Numbered from the stretch's first letter, positions 41,087 to 50,243 are shown. The stretch: 64,000 bases of DNA from Sphaerimonospora thailandensis (GCF_016863115.1 NZ_BOOG01000036.1:1-64000), one strand, 5' to 3'. Translations and numbers: made by a program. The notes: generated by a model from the letters alone, not told the origin.

Positions 41087-43194
41087 GCATCACCATCTGC
41101 CGGGACGCCTGGGGGATCCCGCACCTTCGCGCGGACAGCGCGCTGGAACTCGCCTTCGCCCAGGGGCGCGTCACCGCGCTGGACCGCGGCTGGCAGATCG
41201 AGGTCGAACGGCACCGGGCCGCCGGGACGACCGCCGCCTTCCTCGGCCCCGCCGCGGTCGGCTGGGACCGGTTCGCCCGGCAGGCCCGGCTGGCGGACAC
41301 CGCCCGGCGCTGCTTCGACAACCTCGACGCCGGCACCGCCGCCTGGGTGCGTGCGTACGTGGACGGGGTCGACGCCGGCCTGGCCGAGGGCGCCCGCCGG
41401 GCGCCGGAGTTCGCGGCGGTCGGGCTTCGGCCGGGACGGTGGCAGCCCTGGACGCCGCTGGCCATCTGGCTGTCCCACCACATCCTCTTCGCCGGCTTCC
41501 CTGCCAAGCTGTGGCGCGAGGAGGTCGCCCGGCGGCTCGGCCCCGAGGCGATCGGGCTGTTCGCCTCCGATGGGGCGGCCGTCTCCGGCAGCAACGGCTG
41601 GCTCGTGCCCGGTGATCGCACCACCACCGGGCACGCCATCATCGCGGGCGATCCGCACCGGTTCATCGAGGACCCCGGCGTCTACCAGCAGATCCACCTC
41701 GCCTGCCCCGAGTACGACGTGGTGGGGCTGGCCGTGCCCGGCGTCCCCGGCATCCCCCATTTCGGGCACACCGGCACGGTGGCCTGGGCGATCACCAACG
41801 CCATGGCCGACTACCAGGATCTCTACCGTGAACGACTCCGGCGCGGTGCCACGGGAGTCGAAGCGCTCGGCCCGGGCGGGTGGCGCCCCGCCGCGGCCCA
41901 CGTCGAGACCATCGAGGTCGCCGGTGCCTCCGAGCCCGTCGAGGTCGAGGTCATCGAGACCAAGCGCGGCCCCGTCGTGATGGCCGAGCCATACGAACCG
42001 GGTGCTGCCGATGCCGCCTGGGAGGCGATCAGCCTCCGCTATCCGCCGCGGGTGCGCGGGGAGCTCGGGTTCGAGGCGCTGCCCGCCCTGCTCAGGGCGG
42101 AGACCGTCGCCGACGTGGACCGGGCGCTCGACCGGTGGGCCGAGCCCGTCAACGTCGTGCTGGCGGCGGACACCCGCGGCGGGACGCTGCACCGCGTCGC
42201 CGGTGCCGTACCGGTCCGGCATCCCGACAACGGCCTGCGCGTCGTGCCGGCCTGGGACTCCGCGTACGAGTGGCACGGCCGGCACACGCCGATGCCGCGC
42301 CGCGTGGTCGACGGCATCACGGTGATGGCGAACCAGCGGGACCTGTCCGAGCCGCTCGGCGTCGAGTTCGCCGCGCCGCACCGCGCCGACCGGATCCGCC
42401 ACCTGCTCGAAAGCTCGCCCGGCCCCTGGGCCGTCGAGGACATGGCGGCCGTGCACACCGACACCCACCTGGCCTCGGCCGGAGCGCTGCTGGACCTGCT
42501 GGCCGGGCTGCACGAGCTCGGCCCGGAGGCCGTACGGCTACGCGACCGGCTGCTGAGCTGGGACCGCCGGATGGACGCCGACAGCGCCGACGCCCTGGCC
42601 TACGCGGAACTGAGGTCGGCGGTGGTACGGCGGCTCGCGGCCCACCCCGCGCTCGCCGCGCTGAAGGGAATCGGCGGGGCCGCGCCGTACCCGGAGGTCT
42701 TCCTGCCGTGGCTCTCCCTGGTCCCCCGCGTCGCGCACGGACTGGGGACGTTGCTCACCACCGACCCCCTGCCCGACCTGTTGCCCGGGCTGGATCGGAC
42801 CGGCCTGGTCGAACTGGTGCGGGCGGCCCTCGAGGAGGCGGCATCCCGCGAGACTGCGAGCAGTTGGGGGGAGGCGCATCGGCTCGTGCCCTGGCGGGCG
42901 CTGCCCGCGGGCTCCCTCGATGAACCGCCGGAACGGCCCGGGCTGTCCGGCGACCACGACTGCGTGCTGGCGACGTCGAGCATCCCCGGCGTCACCCACC
43001 ACTGCGCCCGCGGACCCGCCGCGCGCTATGTGTGGGACCTGGCGCGACGTGACGACAGCCGGTGGGTGGTCCCGCTCGGCGCCTCCGGCGTACCCGGCGA
43101 TCCCCACCGGCGCGACCAGCTACCGCTGTGGCTGCGCGGCGAGCTCGTCCCCGTGATCACCGACTGGCGTCATCTCACCGAGGAGCGAACGTGA
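41083..43194 (+). CDS. Cytosolic penicillin-acylase-family hydrolase (DesG-like)
   Basis: N-terminal nucleophile hydrolase of 703 aa in the penicillin amidase (S45) family. No signal peptide is present, unlike secreted acylases. Seen: 'ICRDAWGIPHLRADSALELAFAQGRVTALDRGWQIEVERH' at the N-terminus and the autoproteolysis/nucleophile motif G-S-N-G-W with Ser about 170, then 'IIAGDPHRFIEDPGVYQQIHLACPEYDVVGLAVPGVPGIPHFGHTGTVAWAITNAMADYQD'. GTG 41083 overlaps the ATPase stop. I recall desferrioxamine clusters in which a penicillin amidase (desG) accompanies aryl- or acyl-capped ferrioxamines. Here it could remove or exchange acyl caps inside the cell. Confidence 0.88.
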   Translation: MSITICRDAWGIPHLRADSALELAFAQGRVTALDRGWQIEVERHRAAGTTAAFLGPAAVGWDRFARQARLADTARRCFDNLDAGTAAWVRAYVDGVDAGLAEGARRAPEFAAVGLRPGRWQPWTPLAIWLSHHILFAGFPAKLWREEVARRLGPEAIGLFASDGAAVSGSNGWLVPGDRTTTGHAIIAGDPHRFIEDPGVYQQIHLACPEYDVVGLAVPGVPGIPHFGHTGTVAWAITNAMADYQDLYRERLRRGATGVEALGPGGWRPAAAHVETIEVAGASEPVEVEVIETKRGPVVMAEPYEPGAADAAWEAISLRYPPRVRGELGFEALPALLRAETVADVDRALDRWAEPVNVVLAADTRGGTLHRVAGAVPVRHPDNGLRVVPAWDSAYEWHGRHTPMPRRVVDGITVMANQRDLSEPLGVEFAAPHRADRIRHLLESSPGPWAVEDMAAVHTDTHLASAGALLDLLAGLHELGPEAVRLRDRLLSWDRRMDADSADALAYAELRSAVVRRLAAHPALAALKGIGGAAPYPEVFLPWLSLVPRVAHGLGTLLTTDPLPDLLPGLDRTGLVELVRAALEEAASRETASSWGEAHRLVPWRALPAGSLDEPPERPGLSGDHDCVLATSSIPGVTHHCARGPAARYVWDLARRDDSRWVVPLGASGVPGDPHRRDQLPLWLRGELVPVITDWRHLTEERT

Positions 43195-43763
43195 CCACCG
43201 AGTCCCGCAAGGCCGTACACGAGCAGGTGATCGACGGGTTCGGCGCCGTCCGCGTCGTCCCTGTGGATCCGGTGGCCGACCTCGATCTGATCCATACCTG
43301 GGTCACCCAGGAGCGGGCCGGATTCTGGGGGATGCTCGACGCCGATCGCGAGCGGGTCCTGGAGATCTACACCTATCTGGACGGCCTGAGCACGCACCAC
43401 GCGTACCTGATCCATCGAGGCGACCGGCCGATCGCGCTCTTCCAGACGTACGAGCCGGCGCACGATCCGGTCGGCGAGTGCTATGACGTCCAGGCCGGCG
43501 ACTTCGGCGTCCACCTGCTGGTCGGCCCGGTCGAGGGTGCGACGGAAGCGGGCTTCACCGGCAACCTGATCTCCGTGATCCTCACCTACGTGCTGGCCGA
43601 CCCGAGCAGGAAGCGCATCGTGGTCGAGCCGGACGCCCGCAACGCCAAGGTCATCGCGCGTCTGCTCCGGACCGGTTTCGAGCTCGGACCCGAGATCGAC
43701 CTACCCGAGAAACGCGCCCGGCTGGCCTTCCTGACCCGGGACGCCATCCGTGCTGACAGCTGA
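43191..43763 (+). CDS. Second siderophore-type GNAT acyltransferase (DesH-like)
   Basis: GNAT of 190 aa in the IucB/AlcB/MbtK group. Seen: 'VRVVPVDPVADLDLIHTWVTQERAGFWGMLDADRERVLEIYTYLDGL', 'FQTYEPAHDPVGECYDVQAGDFGVHLLV' and 'VILTYVLADPSRKRIVVEPDARNAKVIARLLRTGFELGPEIDLPEKRARLAFLTRDAI'. It is related to desC but distinct, so the locus encodes two acyltransferases that may use different acyl-CoAs. GTG 43191 overlaps the acylase stop (GTGA). Likely role: acyl capping or alternative chain acylation of the siderophore. Confidence 0.9.
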   Translation: MTTESRKAVHEQVIDGFGAVRVVPVDPVADLDLIHTWVTQERAGFWGMLDADRERVLEIYTYLDGLSTHHAYLIHRGDRPIALFQTYEPAHDPVGECYDVQAGDFGVHLLVGPVEGATEAGFTGNLISVILTYVLADPSRKRIVVEPDARNAKVIARLLRTGFELGPEIDLPEKRARLAFLTRDAIRADS

Positions 43764-43791
43764 TCCGATGTGTTCTGACAGGAGAAAAGCA

Positions 43792-44505
43792 GTGCCGCTG
43801 CTCGACACCCTCTCGAAGCAACTGGAGAGCCTCACGGCCGAACGCGGCGGCGTGCTGGGCGTGCTGCCGGGGTTGGTCGCGGACGACTCCCCGGACTGGA
43901 TCCGCGTCGCGGATCTGGTGCGGGAGCCGTACGACGGGCTGCGCGCTTTCGTGGAAGAAACGGCGGGCCGGTGGGGTGCGGCGCCCCACGTGGGGGCGGC
44001 GTTGCTGTGGAAGACGTACAGCTACTGGCAGACCCTCCCGCTGGTTCTCGGGTGGGCACTCGGGCGTCGGGTGCCGCTGATGCGCTTCGACGACACGGTG
44101 GTGAGGTCGTCGGCGGCGGGCGTGACGGTCGCGGCGACCGAGGTGACCGTCGCGGTCCTTCCCGACGATCCGCTGGCCGGCGCGCCCGGCGCGGTGGTCG
44201 TAGAGGACCTGGCGGCGGCCATCCGTGAGTCGCTCATGGACGGTCAACTCCCCCTGATCAGGGCGTTGAACGCGCTGACCAAGGTGGGCGAGCGCACGCT
44301 GTGGGGCTCCACCGCCGAGGCGGTCGTCCATCCGCTCACGCTGCTCGGCTCGTACGGCGAGGCGCGTCGGCTACTGGACGAGATCGGGCCGCCGGTGGCC
44401 GGCCTGGTCGTCCCGGAGGGCGACGGGTTCCGCCGCCGCACCTGCTGCCTGTGGATCACCATCCAGCCCTCCGACCCCTGCTCCACCTGCTGCATCAAGG
44501 GGTGA
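43792..44505 (+). CDS. FhuF-like ferric-siderophore reductase
   Basis: Protein of 237 aa with the C-terminal cysteine motif of FhuF [2Fe-2S] ferric-siderophore reductases: 'RRTCCLWITIQPSDPCSTCC', that is CC-x10-C-x2-CC. The preceding domain is the FhuF/IucA-like helical domain. It would reduce Fe(III) in the imported complex to release iron. GTG 43792 has AGGAG about seven bases upstream. It is the last gene of the rightward operon; its last 11 bases overlap tail-to-tail with the convergent acylase. Confidence 0.88.
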   Translation: MPLLDTLSKQLESLTAERGGVLGVLPGLVADDSPDWIRVADLVREPYDGLRAFVEETAGRWGAAPHVGAALLWKTYSYWQTLPLVLGWALGRRVPLMRFDDTVVRSSAAGVTVAATEVTVAVLPDDPLAGAPGAVVVEDLAAAIRESLMDGQLPLIRALNALTKVGERTLWGSTAEAVVHPLTLLGSYGEARRLLDEIGPPVAGLVVPEGDGFRRRTCCLWITIQPSDPCSTCCIKG

Positions 44506-47071
44506 GGGTGAGCGTGTCGGCCGCGTCCGCGCTGGCCGCCTTCTCGGAGGAGCGCATCGGGGTCGTCTGCCCGTCGGCCCACAGCTCGGCCTGATCGTCA
44601 TAGTTGGCGTGGAAGGCGTGGCCGGAGGCGCCGGTCAGGTTGATCCAGCGTGAACGGTCGAAGTCCGCCAGGTCGACGACCATGCGCATCGACGGCACCC
44701 AGCTCACCTGGTAACCCTCCGTGGCGTCCCAGCCGGTCGCGTCCACGGTGTCCTTGCCGCCCTGGGTGCGTAGCGGGCCGCGGTTGAACAGCCACTCGAT
44801 CGGCCCGATGCCCGAGCTGCCGAGCGTCTCATGGGTGAGCTCCAGCGTGTGCAGGTCGCCCCAGCGCCAGGCGGACGGGTCGTCGCCGAGCAACTCGGTG
44901 AGCTCCGCCTTGGCGTCCGCCAGGGCGGCGGTGAGCATGTCGTCCCTGGTCTCGGCCCGGTCCGTGGTGCTCACGTCGTCCCACCACGGGTCGTCCGGCC
45001 GGTCCAGCAGAGCTCTGATCACCTCATACCACCGGTCGCCGCCACCGGGCTGGGCGGAATCGGGCAGCTCGTCGCCGAACGTCCGCCGCAGCAGGTGCCG
45101 CCAGACCGCGTTGAAGTAGGCGGCCCCGGCCGACTCGCGGTCCTGGTCGAAGTCCCAGCCGCGCAGCGGCTCCCCGGCGCCGACGCGCAGCAGGTGCGGC
45201 ACGAGCAGGGGCGCGAGGCCGTTGCGGGTGTCGCGCTGGATGTCCTGCATGGTCTCGACCGAGACCTTGCCCTTGGCGATGGCCTGCTCCAGCCGGTCGA
45301 CGACGCGCTGGGAGCGGTAGCCGTACGACCAGTCGCCGGTCAGGAACGGGCCGCCCTTCTCCTGACGGATCACCGCGTTGTTGGCGGTGACGATATATCC
45401 CGCCGGCGGGTTGTAGACGTACGGCAGCTTCTCGAACGGGATGAAACCCTGCCACTCGTACTCGCCGGTCCAGCCCGGCGCGGGCCAGCGGCCGTCGCCC
45501 TTGGCACGAACCGGGATCCGGCCCGGGGCCTGATATCCGATGTTGCCGTCGACGTCGGCGTAGATCAGGTTCTGTGCCGGGACCTCGAAGGCCGCCGCGG
45601 CCGCGCGGAAGTCTTCGAAGTCGTCGGCCTTGTTCAGCAGGAGGATCGCGTCGGCCGTGCGGCCCGGGTCCAGCGCGGTCCAGCGCAGCGCGACCTCCAC
45701 TCCCTGCGACAGGTCCTGCGGCAGGTCCGGTGGCTGCTCGCCCAGCTTGGCGGCGGCGCCCGGTACGGCTCTGCCTGCGTCGGCGAGCACCTCGGAGATG
45801 ATCGGGCCGTGGCCGGTCGAGCGTACGGTGAGGCTCACCGGCGCGCCGCCCGCGACCTTGATCTGTTCGACGCGGGTCTCCATGGCCCGCCACTCGCCCC
45901 TGAACTGGTAGGTGTCGCCCTTGGTCCGCTCCAGGTAGAGGTCGGTGACGTCCGGACCGAGGTTGGTGAAGCCCCAGGCGATGCGGTGGTTGTGGCCGAT
46001 CACCACGCCGGGGAGCCCGGCGAAGGTGTAGCCGGTCAGGTCGAAGGGACATGCCGGGCCGCGCTGTCGGCAGTGCAGCCCCGCCTGATACCAGATCGAC
46101 GGGATCCGCGGGCCGAGGTGCGGGTCGTTGGCGAGCAGCGGTTCGCCGGTCGTGGTGTGCGCCCCGCTCACCACCCAGGAGTTGGATCCGATGCCGGCGA
46201 GGTCGCCCCCGGCGGTGCCGAGCAGGGCGGGCAGGGCGCGCATCGCCTCGGCCGTCCTGGCCAGCGCCCGCGCCTGTTCGGGTACGGCCTGCCGTACGAC
46301 TCGCGTCATGCCTTTCGCCGCGGTCCCGGCGCCGCTTTCACCTGTCACGATGGGCCGGTGCCGGTCGAACGGGTAGCCGGGGAAGAGCTGCTCGGCCCGG
46401 TCGACAGGGACGGACCCGGCGGTCAGCGCCCGGTCCAGCTCCTCGCCCATGTTGGAGCGCAGGTCCCAGGCCATCGCCTTCAGCCAGGCGAGGGAGTCGG
46501 CGGGGGTCCACCGCTCGGGCGTGTAGTCACCGTTGGTCAGCTTGAGCACGGCGTACTCCAGGCTCTTGTCCGCCGCGCCCGCGTGCTGGTCGAGCCAGGC
46601 GTTGACGCCCGCCGCGTAGTCCTCCAGGGCCTTGCGCGTCTCGGGCGCGAGCAGCGCGATCTCCTGCTCGGCGACCCGCCGCCAGCCGAGCGTGCGTACG
46701 ACCTTGTCGATTTCGAGAGTGCTCGCGCCGAAGAGCTCCGACAGCCGGCCCGCCGTGGTCTTGCGGCGGAAGTCCATCTCCCAGAAGCGGTCCTGGGCGT
46801 GGACGTACCCCTGCGCCCGGAACAGGTCGGCCGGGCTGTCCGCATAGATCTGCGGGATGCCGTACGCGTCCCGATGCACGGTCACCGTCGCTGCCAGGCC
46901 GGGCAGCCTGATCTCGCCGTCGAGCTGTGGGAACGACTGCCGCACCGTCCAGACCACCACGCCCGCCCCGGCGATCGCCACCACGAGGACCAGGACCAGC
47001 AGCGTGGTCAGGACGCGGGCGGCCCAGCGAAGCGGGCGCGGCAGACGAGCGAAGGGAGCGATCCTGACCAC
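44495..47071 (-). CDS. Membrane-anchored penicillin-acylase-family hydrolase
   Basis: S45-family N-terminal nucleophile hydrolase of about 858 aa. Seen: a single N-terminal membrane helix (residues about 17-42), 'VTVHRDAYGIPQIYADSPADLFRAQGYVHAQDRFWEMDFRRK', the nucleophile motif 'GIGSNSWVVSGAHT' (Ser about 296), then 'LLANDPHLGPRIPSIWYQAGL' and 'GYIVTANNAVI'. The catalytic part is outside the membrane. GTG 47071 has GAGAGG six bases upstream; ATG 47113 is a longer alternative. Relatives cleave penicillins, acyl-homoserine lactones or aculeacin-like lipopeptides; the substrate here is unknown. Position next to the siderophore locus may be incidental or functional. Confidence 0.9.
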   Translation of the reverse strand: MVRIAPFARLPRPLRWAARVLTTLLVLVLVVAIAGAGVVVWTVRQSFPQLDGEIRLPGLAATVTVHRDAYGIPQIYADSPADLFRAQGYVHAQDRFWEMDFRRKTTAGRLSELFGASTLEIDKVVRTLGWRRVAEQEIALLAPETRKALEDYAAGVNAWLDQHAGAADKSLEYAVLKLTNGDYTPERWTPADSLAWLKAMAWDLRSNMGEELDRALTAGSVPVDRAEQLFPGYPFDRHRPIVTGESGAGTAAKGMTRVVRQAVPEQARALARTAEAMRALPALLGTAGGDLAGIGSNSWVVSGAHTTTGEPLLANDPHLGPRIPSIWYQAGLHCRQRGPACPFDLTGYTFAGLPGVVIGHNHRIAWGFTNLGPDVTDLYLERTKGDTYQFRGEWRAMETRVEQIKVAGGAPVSLTVRSTGHGPIISEVLADAGRAVPGAAAKLGEQPPDLPQDLSQGVEVALRWTALDPGRTADAILLLNKADDFEDFRAAAAAFEVPAQNLIYADVDGNIGYQAPGRIPVRAKGDGRWPAPGWTGEYEWQGFIPFEKLPYVYNPPAGYIVTANNAVIRQEKGGPFLTGDWSYGYRSQRVVDRLEQAIAKGKVSVETMQDIQRDTRNGLAPLLVPHLLRVGAGEPLRGWDFDQDRESAGAAYFNAVWRHLLRRTFGDELPDSAQPGGGDRWYEVIRALLDRPDDPWWDDVSTTDRAETRDDMLTAALADAKAELTELLGDDPSAWRWGDLHTLELTHETLGSSGIGPIEWLFNRGPLRTQGGKDTVDATGWDATEGYQVSWVPSMRMVVDLADFDRSRWINLTGASGHAFHANYDDQAELWADGQTTPMRSSEKAASADAADTLTLTP

Positions 47072-47272
47072 GAGCGACCTCTCATGACACGTGGCCACGG
47101 CACATGTGGCCACAGCTCAGCCTGTCAGCCTGCCGTTTAGGGCCGGTTACTTCCCGGTAGCGTTTCGGCCTCACCCCGGTCATGACAGATGGGGTCATCA
47201 CCACTGGAAGCCAGGGGCTGGACGCCATGCCTCTGCCGGAGCATGACCCGCCGACAGGCAGGTGCTAGTCGC

Positions 47273-47863
47273 TCACCGGATAAGGCGTTCCACATCACGC
47301 CAGAACTTGTCGAAGGAGGCCGCGTTCCTCCTGGCCTGTGCCATGTCGAAGACCGCTGCGAGCGGGGCCTGGTCAATGGTCTCCTTGTACGAGGTCCCGT
47401 CGATCTTCTGATGGGTGAGCCATCCCTTGGCATCTCGGATACTTTCGGGATTCGAAGGGGGCTGTAACGGGTCGGCGAGCCCACGGTGCCCGGCCAGCGA
47501 CGCGGCAGCGGCCAGGAACCACGCCTCGAACTCCCGGTTCGCCAGCACGACTGATATCTCCTTGTCATTCCGTGCGGTCTGCGCTCGCTTGAGCAGAGCG
47601 GGCCCATAGTCGGCAGGGCAATCATCGTCCGCGTCGAACAGCACCAGGACTCCCCCTGGACCGGTTACCTGACGCGACGCCTGGAGGACGGCGTTTTCCA
47701 CCCCGCCCTGCGCGATCAGCTTGCCGCGGGGTATGCGGTGCGGCTCCGGAATCTTGGCGTCCCATATGCCGCAATCCTGGGTGATCCGACGCAGCAGGAC
47801 CGGTAGCGCAGTTACTTCGCCGTAGCCTTCGACGATCGAGGCGATTGTGATCCGCACGCTCAT
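47273..47863 (-). CDS. DUF4276 (Toprim-like) partner protein
   Basis: Protein of 196 aa of the DUF4276 family. Seen: 'IVEGYGEVTALPVLLRRI' (Glu 12 and Glu 16, as in Toprim cores), 'GVLVLFDADDDCPADYG' (acidic D-x-D, Asp 77 and 79) and 'VVLANREFEAWFLAA'. These fit a Toprim-type metal-binding nuclease core (inference). Its ATG overlaps the stop of the AAA ATPase (ATGA), a tight two-gene unit similar in logic to OLD-ATPase/Toprim and PARIS-type (AriA/AriB) immune pairs. Confidence 0.82.
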   Translation of the reverse strand: MSVRITIASIVEGYGEVTALPVLLRRITQDCGIWDAKIPEPHRIPRGKLIAQGGVENAVLQASRQVTGPGGVLVLFDADDDCPADYGPALLKRAQTARNDKEISVVLANREFEAWFLAAAASLAGHRGLADPLQPPSNPESIRDAKGWLTHQKIDGTSYKETIDQAPLAAVFDMAQARRNAASFDKFWRDVERLIR

Positions 47864-49053
47864 TCGCCGCCCTCCGGTCGGAGTTGGCGACCTCGCATCA
47901 ACTCGCCCACCGTGGCCAGCTTGTCCTTGACGAGACCACGACTGATCTCATCGATTCCCCCGATTTCTGTGACACCGCCGTCGATCGTCACCACGCGAAC
48001 CCAGTCCGGATCGATGTCCTCTCGTTCAAGCAGATCAGCGCTCTGGGTCGTGACAATGACCTGGCATCGCTCGCTGGCCTCCGCCAGCGCGTCGAACAGC
48101 GCCCCGGACGCGGCCGGATGAAGCGCAGTCTCCGGCTCCTCGATCGCGAGCAGCGTCGCCTTGCCTTCAAGGACGACAGGCTGGAACAACGCCGCGAGCA
48201 CCCCTGCTGCGTGTAGCGTCCCCTCAGAGATCGATTCAGGGCCGAAAGCCCGCTCGCTTTCGCGAGTCCGCAACTCCACCGTCGAGTAGGGGCCCGCGAG
48301 CCGCTGGTCCACGCCGGCGGTCCCGGGGACGATCGCCGACATGTAGTCATCCAGGCGAGCCTTGAAGACAGGGAAGTCCCGCTTCAAAGCTCCGAGCACT
48401 TCTCCCAGGCCTTCCCCTGAATAACCGAGCTGTCTGCTTACTCGTTCGGGCTCGACACGCCGCATGAGATCGGTGTCCAGGTGATAGAAGAGCATGGCCC
48501 GTAGTGCCTGGTAGACCTCGCTGAACTCGCCCTGTGTGGCTGCCAGCGGGAGGTAGAGGCGATCAGGCTCGATCTCGCCGCGCGTACGGCGGCGAGTGCC
48601 ATTTGTTTCCCCGCCTTGAACGATCCGGCCCGCCTCCACCCTGAATGCGGCCCACAAGGGCTCATCCTCGCCGTCCTGTAGATAGCATCGCTCGTGCCGG
48701 ACGATCAAAGACCCATGGCTGGTGAGATCCCGGCCGATGGTGAAGCCGTACAGGACGGGGATCCGCTGTCCGCGCACGTCGATTGAGAGTTCCAGTTCGA
48801 TGCTGAACTCATCCAACGCTTCGGGAACACGTCGGATCACCGCGTCCAGACCACCCCGTTTGGCTACGGCATCGGCTGGGGTCGATCCCAGAACGTCGGC
48901 GACAAACGACAGCGCATCGATGAAATTGCTCTTCCCCGCACCGTTCGGGCCCACCAGGATGAGCAAGGGTGTGAAAACGACTTCGCAGGAAGCGATGCTC
49001 TTGTAGTTTGCCACCCGGACCCGGCCCAGGGCTGGTGCCGGCTGCTTCATCAC
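47860..49053 (-). CDS. OLD-like AAA ATPase (AAA_21/SMC-type)
   Basis: ATPase of 397 aa with ABC/SMC-like architecture. Seen: 'RVRVANYKSIASCEVVFTPLLILVGPNGAGKSNFIDALSFVADVLG' (Walker A, residues 35-42), 'SISEGTLHAAGVLAALFQPVV' (signature region), 'LLAIEEPETALHPAASGALFDAL' (Walker B with catalytic Glu) and 'QVIVTTQSADLLER' (H/D-loop). Such proteins are the sensor or motor half of overcoming-lysogenisation-defect, Gabija, PARIS and retron effector systems. It is the first gene of the pair with DUF4276. Confidence 0.88.
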   Translation of the reverse strand: MMKQPAPALGRVRVANYKSIASCEVVFTPLLILVGPNGAGKSNFIDALSFVADVLGSTPADAVAKRGGLDAVIRRVPEALDEFSIELELSIDVRGQRIPVLYGFTIGRDLTSHGSLIVRHERCYLQDGEDEPLWAAFRVEAGRIVQGGETNGTRRRTRGEIEPDRLYLPLAATQGEFSEVYQALRAMLFYHLDTDLMRRVEPERVSRQLGYSGEGLGEVLGALKRDFPVFKARLDDYMSAIVPGTAGVDQRLAGPYSTVELRTRESERAFGPESISEGTLHAAGVLAALFQPVVLEGKATLLAIEEPETALHPAASGALFDALAEASERCQVIVTTQSADLLEREDIDPDWVRVVTIDGGVTEIGGIDEISRGLVKDKLATVGELMRGRQLRPEGGE

Positions 49054-49339
49054 ACCCCCCTCGCCGTCACGACATCAGCCTGGACGGTGGCTGCGGCTGC
49101 CATCGAAGTCTGATTCCGATCGGGGTATCGATCCATTCGATCACGCCCGGCACAGCCGTCCCGGAGCAGATTGGCCCCATCCCAGGTCTGGACCTCCAGG
49201 TTGCTGCGACTTGACTTCGCAGCCACCTCACTCGCCTTCCACATGAACGGAGTCAAACACACCTGCTATCAGGCCGGTGTTCGACACCTGTACGACATCA
49301 TCACAGACGGCGCCGCGTGGTGCAGGGAGTGCTGACAAG
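49054..49339. other. Intergenic gap without recognised gene
   Basis: Nearly 290 bases between the ATPase promoter side and the methyltransferase stop. A plus-strand frame ending at 49335 (HMNGVKHTCYQAGVRHLYDI) looks mildly protein-like but has no good start and is not recognised. Confidence 0.25.
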
Positions 49340-50089
49340 TCAGTTGCTCGTTGCACGAGGGAACGGGGCGGCCAGACGGAACAGGGCGGCCAGGAGGAAG
49401 GGGACACCGAAGACGGGTGAGTCCGGAGGCTGCTCCTCCATCTGACGTATCTCCACCTCTTCGTAGTCGGAGAAGATCCAACGCAGTTCCTCGGGGGAGA
49501 AGGCCAGGCCGCCATGCAGGCGGCCTTCGCGGTAGAGCTGCTCGTCGGGCAGCTCGGAGCCCATGGCCCCCGCGGCGAAGCAGGAGATCGCGAGATGACC
49601 GCCAAGGGTCAGCAGCCGGTCCACCAGGTCCAAATAGCTCACCCGGCGGTGCGGCGGCAGGTGGTGCAGGCAGCCCGAGTCGTAGACCAGGTCGTACGCG
49701 CCGGATTGGAACTCGGCCGTGAAGGCGTCGCCGCAGTGGAATCGGACATCGACGCCGGACTCCCGGGCACGCTCCTCAGCCCAGGCGACGGCCGTCGGAG
49801 AGAGGTCGATCGCGTCGACTTCGAAGCCGAGCGAGGCCAGGTAGACCGCATTGCGGCCCGGTCCGCACCCCAGGTCCAGAGCGCGCCCCGGCCTGAGCAC
49901 CTCCCGCTCGACGTAGGACACGAGGCTCTCGTCGGGCTTCCTGGTGAAGAAGGGGACCGGCTTCGATCGGTCGGTATAGAAGGTGTCCCACCAGGGCGAC
50001 GCGTTGCCCGTCCACCGGTCGGCGTCCGAGGAGAACAGCCGGTCGAGCAGGGCCATGACATCGTCCATCGAGCGGATGCTTCGGTTCAC
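49340..50089 (-). CDS. Class I SAM-dependent methyltransferase
   Basis: Methyltransferase of 249 aa, Methyltransf_25/TehB-like. Seen: 'ALDLGCGPGRNAVYLASLGFEVDAIDLSPTAVAWAEERARESG' (motifs I and II), 'AYDLVYDSGCLHHLPPHRRVSYLDLVDRLLTLGGHLAISCFAAG' and an N-terminal Trp-rich segment 'WWDTFYTDRSKPVPFF'. GTG 50089 is preceded by GAGGAGAG. The pattern recalls thiopurine/tellurite methyltransferases; substrate unknown. Confidence 0.88.
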   Translation of the reverse strand: MNRSIRSMDDVMALLDRLFSSDADRWTGNASPWWDTFYTDRSKPVPFFTRKPDESLVSYVEREVLRPGRALDLGCGPGRNAVYLASLGFEVDAIDLSPTAVAWAEERARESGVDVRFHCGDAFTAEFQSGAYDLVYDSGCLHHLPPHRRVSYLDLVDRLLTLGGHLAISCFAAGAMGSELPDEQLYREGRLHGGLAFSPEELRWIFSDYEEVEIRQMEEQPPDSPVFGVPFLLAALFRLAAPFPRATSN

Positions 50090-50243
50090 GTGGTCTCTCC
50101 TCAGGAGCTAACTCGGTCTGCGGCAGGGACAGCAGGCACAACTGCACGATCGGGCGATTTGCCCCGAAAACATGCGAGAAGCTCCCTTCTTCTAGAATGC
50201 GCCGATAGTCTGTCGTATCCCTAGTCTCAGGAGTGAGCAGGAC

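Noticed and set aside
40393-43194. 933-codon reading that would fuse an extra N-terminus to the penicillin acylase
   Set aside because: The extra part is an out-of-frame shadow of the siderophore ATPase; GTG 41083 with a GTGA overlap is the natural start.
43750-43791. Upstream ATG start for the FhuF-like protein
   Set aside because: It overlaps the preceding GNAT stop region and has no ribosome binding site; GTG 43792 has AGGAG at the right distance.
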